DNA of 64,000 nt, taken from the NCBI GenBank assembly GCA_031385325.1, contig JANNBJ010000168.1, positions 1-64,000 of the forward strand, written 5' to 3'. Under the pieces are notes generated by a model that was given only the letters and a program-made list of their open reading frames with translations, had not been told where the DNA came from and did no database searches. Made by a program: the position numbers and the translations under genes. Shown here one piece after another: positions 62,037-64,000 of this stretch. Source of the DNA: SYFY01 sp031385325 (lineage in GTDB: Bacteria > Pseudomonadota > Gammaproteobacteria > Pseudomonadales > Azotimanducaceae). The first letter of the stretch is position 1, and each line of letters opens with the position of its first letter.

Positions 62037-62911
62037 GGTCGACGCCCAACCAGCAACAGCCAACCCTGTTCCTCGACGATGTTCTGGAAGTCGATTTCCG
62101 GATAGGCCGCCAACAACGCCGTACGCTGTGTCGCCAGAACGCCAGAGAGCACAAGTGTTCCACGACGCGCCACGGCGTCGTCGAGGATCGGCGCCAGCTC
62201 AATCAGCGGCTGGAGGAGAATATTGGCGATCACGACGTCATAACCTTCGGCAGGGACCGTGAACGCAGCCGTCGGCAGTGTGGTCAGAACACTCGCCGAG
62301 ACTGCATTGTGATTGGCATTTTCCCGCGTTGCCTGCAGCGCTTGAAGATCGACATCGACACACATGACGTGCTTTGCGCCAAGCATGGCCATGGTTATCC
62401 CCAACACTCCCGAGCCACAGCCGAAATCGAGTATTCGCAGCCCACCGAACTCTTGTCTCGCAATCCACTCCAGACACAACTGCGTCGTCGGGTGAGAGCC
62501 ACTGCCAAAAGCGAGACCAGGGTCCAATTCCACTGTGGTGACTTTTTCATCGCGGGGCGAACCTCGCGGCGCGAGTCGCAATCGATTATTGAATAGACGA
62601 TCGACCGCATATTGTCTGAACGCCTCCGTCCAGTCGGTGTCTGCAAGCGTCACGGGCGCCGCCACCAAAGCCGATGATTCAAGAACAGTCACCATGTCGG
62701 AAAGCACTTGCCAATCCACGGGTGAGTCGAAGAGACCCTCAATCCGACACTGCTGCCACAGCGGCGCGTCGGCACCATGCAGCGCGAACAGCTCCTCATC
62801 ATCAGCGGCTTGTAACGTCACACTGACGGCGCCAAATTCGAGCAGCAGGTCTTCGATCGGCTCGGTAGCCGCAGTTGGCACAGTCACGGAAAAACGCGTC
62901 CAGGCTGGCAA
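62033..62911 (-). CDS. prmA: Ribosomal protein L11 methyltransferase
   Basis: 292-residue PrmA that trimethylates L11. An N-terminal substrate domain precedes the SAM domain with AFGSGSHPTTQLCLEW, ILDFGCGSGVLGI, and VIANILLQPLIELAP. TTG at 62911 (MPAWTRFSV) matches the E. coli start and length; TTG at 62935 is an alternative. accB and accC, which often lie between aroQ and prmA, are missing. Confidence 0.95.
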   Translation of the reverse strand: MPAWTRFSVTVPTAATEPIEDLLLEFGAVSVTLQAADDEELFALHGADAPLWQQCRIEGLFDSPVDWQVLSDMVTVLESSALVAAPVTLADTDWTEAFRQYAVDRLFNNRLRLAPRGSPRDEKVTTVELDPGLAFGSGSHPTTQLCLEWIARQEFGGLRILDFGCGSGVLGITMAMLGAKHVMCVDVDLQALQATRENANHNAVSASVLTTLPTAAFTVPAEGYDVVIANILLQPLIELAPILDDAVARRGTLVLSGVLATQRTALLAAYPEIDFQNIVEEQGWLLLVGRRP

Positions 62912-63015
62912 TTTATGTACGCCCGCGCCTAACAATTGCCGGCCGACAGTGTTCGGCCATCAATAGCCTCGCACGTCCCAGCGCCATCTCCCTCGTCCAT
63001 CGTGTGACGAGTCAT

Positions 63016-63456
63016 TCAAGCCTCAAGGATCCGGATGGCAGCATCGACCGCCAATTCATAACCGACGGCGCCCAGCCCGATGATCACCCCACGCGCGATG
63101 TCACGCAGGAACGACTCATGGCGGAAAGCTTCACGGGCATAGACGTTGGACAGGTGCACCTCGATGAACGGCACGCTCACGGACAGGAATGCATCACGCA
63201 GCGCGACGCTGGTATGCGTGAACGCACCCGGGTTGATGACGATAAAGCCGGTCCCGTCGAGTTTGGCCGCGTGAATGGCGTCGATCAGTTCGTGTTCCGC
63301 ATTGCTTTGTTGTGCAATCAGTTCATGGCCACGTTGGCCAGCCTGAGCCACGAGCCTGGCATTGATGTCCGACAATCGGTCGTGTCCATAAACCTCGGGC
63401 TCCCGGGTACCCAGGAGATTCAGATTCGGACCGTGCAGGACCAGGATCCTTGCCAT
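63016..63456 (-). CDS. aroQ: 3-dehydroquinate dehydratase, type II
   Basis: 146-residue dodecameric dehydratase of the shikimate pathway. Active-site blocks are complete: LHGPNLNLLGTREPEVYG (catalytic Arg and Tyr), VINPGAFTHTSVALRDA, and EVHLSNVYAREAFRHES. ATG at 63456. It sits between dsbD (upstream) and prmA. Confidence 0.97.
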   Translation of the reverse strand: MARILVLHGPNLNLLGTREPEVYGHDRLSDINARLVAQAGQRGHELIAQQSNAEHELIDAIHAAKLDGTGFIVINPGAFTHTSVALRDAFLSVSVPFIEVHLSNVYAREAFRHESFLRDIARGVIIGLGAVGYELAVDAAIRILEA

Positions 63457-63529
63457 GGCGCATACCGCGTGCGTTTTGGGCCGGACATCTTACCGGAGTC
63501 AGGCAGATGCAAGGAACCCGGTTGACCCC

Positions 63530-64000
63530 TCAGATCGCGACCCCGCTGGCCGGGGCTTGTTCATAACGTGCAAGGACCGCTTTCAGGTGCCGAGCCAATC
63601 CGGCTGAATCCACCTCTCCCTGCAGGCGAACTGCCGAAAGTTCGTTCCCTGATGAATCAAAGAATACAAGGCTAGGTGGGCCAAACAGACCAAATCGTTC
63701 GAGTAACGCCTGGTGTGCTGCGGTGTTGGCCGTCAGATCAACCCGGGTCTTGAGGAAGCGTGCCAGCAAAGGCGCTACCTCGGGCGCTGGAAACACGCTT
63801 CGTTCCATGACTTTGCAGGAGATGCACCAGTCGGCGTAGAGGTCCAGCACCACGAGCCGGCCTTCCGAGCCACGAAGTTCGCGATCGAGATCAGCCAGAT
63901 TGCTGATCGGCCGCCAACCCTCCGAACTCACCGCCACTGTGTGCGCACCGGATGCGTCAACCGAGCCCGCGGTAAGAGTCGCCAGCGGTCGAAACGGATT
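63530..64000 (-). CDS. dsbD: Thiol:disulfide interchange protein DsbD, C-terminal part
   Basis: 3' part of dsbD, running off the right edge with no start in the window. The visible 156 residues hold the C-terminal periplasmic thioredoxin-like domain with the redox pair in DLYADWCISCKVMERS. FGPPSLVFFDSSG carries the cis-Pro loop. NPFRPLATLTAGS at the edge is the linker after the membrane domain. DsbD passes electrons from cytoplasmic thioredoxin to periplasmic DsbC/CcmG. A GTG at 63937 is internal, not a true start. Confidence 0.93.
   Translation of the reverse strand, partial: NPFRPLATLTAGSVDASGAHTVAVSSEGWRPISNLADLDRELRGSEGRLVVLDLYADWCISCKVMERSVFPAPEVAPLLARFLKTRVDLTANTAAHQALLERFGLFGPPSLVFFDSSGNELSAVRLQGEVDSAGLARHLKAVLARYEQAPASGVAI

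Overview
The window is a densely packed, moderately GC-rich bacterial chromosome segment with 66 protein genes. It comes from a non-enteric gammaproteobacterium whose gene order resembles Pseudomonas. Evidence for this is the run rpoN-hpf-ptsN-rapZ-npr, the run pmbA/yjgA/tldD-yhdP-rng-maf-mreDCB/gatCAB, the run rpoD-dnaG-yqeY-rpsU/tsaD-folB/cca, the run apaH-apaG-rsmA-pdxA-surA-lptD/amgK-murU, and rpe-gph-trpE ... trpGDC/crp. LptD and SurA indicate an LPS outer membrane. Coq7 indicates ubiquinone synthesis and so oxygen use. No species can be named from the sequence alone.

Layout. 1-4780 (+): sigma-54 (5' end cut off, with an in-frame TAA), ribosome hibernation factor, nitrogen-PTS genes, RapZ and an MgtE magnesium channel. 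4840-16715 (mostly -): TldE/TldD protease, YjgA, YhdP, RNase G, Maf and MreDCB. 16865-20112 (+): GatCAB amidotransferase. 20348-23666: a DUF35/thiolase pair, a phosphodiesterase and an isolated O-antigen ligase/polymerase. 23744-24082 (-): a tRNA-Ile(CAU) gene split by a 262-nt group I intron. 24185-30397 (-): the macromolecular-synthesis cluster rpsU-yqeY-dnaG-rpoD, with a GDP-mannose gene between yqeY and dnaG. 30490-39780: TsaD, FolB, Cca, ApaH, ApaG, RsmA, PdxA, SurA and LptD. 39856-45112 (+): AmgK, MurU, a DjlA-like protein, Rpe, Gph and TrpE. 45115-48452: five cargo genes between trpE and trpG. 48701-54410: TrpGDC, two methyltransferases apart from the trp genes, CRP, an OsmC protein, a VOC protein and Coq7. 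54501-56890: a Ycf46-like AAA+ ATPase facing a cNMP-binding/degenerate-rhodanese protein. 56956-64000 (-): PurD, PurH, DusB, a zinc-ribbon protein, PrmA, AroQ and the 3' end of dsbD.

Functional links. AmgK and MurU recycle MurNAc and GlcNAc toward UDP sugars, beside the outer-membrane assembly genes surA-lptD. MreBCD shapes the cell wall. RNase G, Maf and YhdP share one minus-strand transcription unit with it. RapZ, PtsN and NPr form the usual nitrogen/envelope control module next to rpoN. Polysaccharide-type genes (Wzy-like, ManC, hexapeptide acyltransferase, ABC-2 permease) are scattered singly among housekeeping blocks rather than grouped.

The only stretch over 300 bases without a protein gene is 23667-24184, and the split tRNA fills most of it. 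The most notable item is that tRNA-Ile(CAU) group I intron. Other points of interest are the stop codon in rpoN, the cargo between trpE and trpG, a probable ATT start for mreC, and a perfect 18-bp palindrome upstream of the Ycf46-like ATPase. Start codons marked uncertain were chosen by alignment with remembered family N-termini and by visible ribosome-binding sites. No database search was run.
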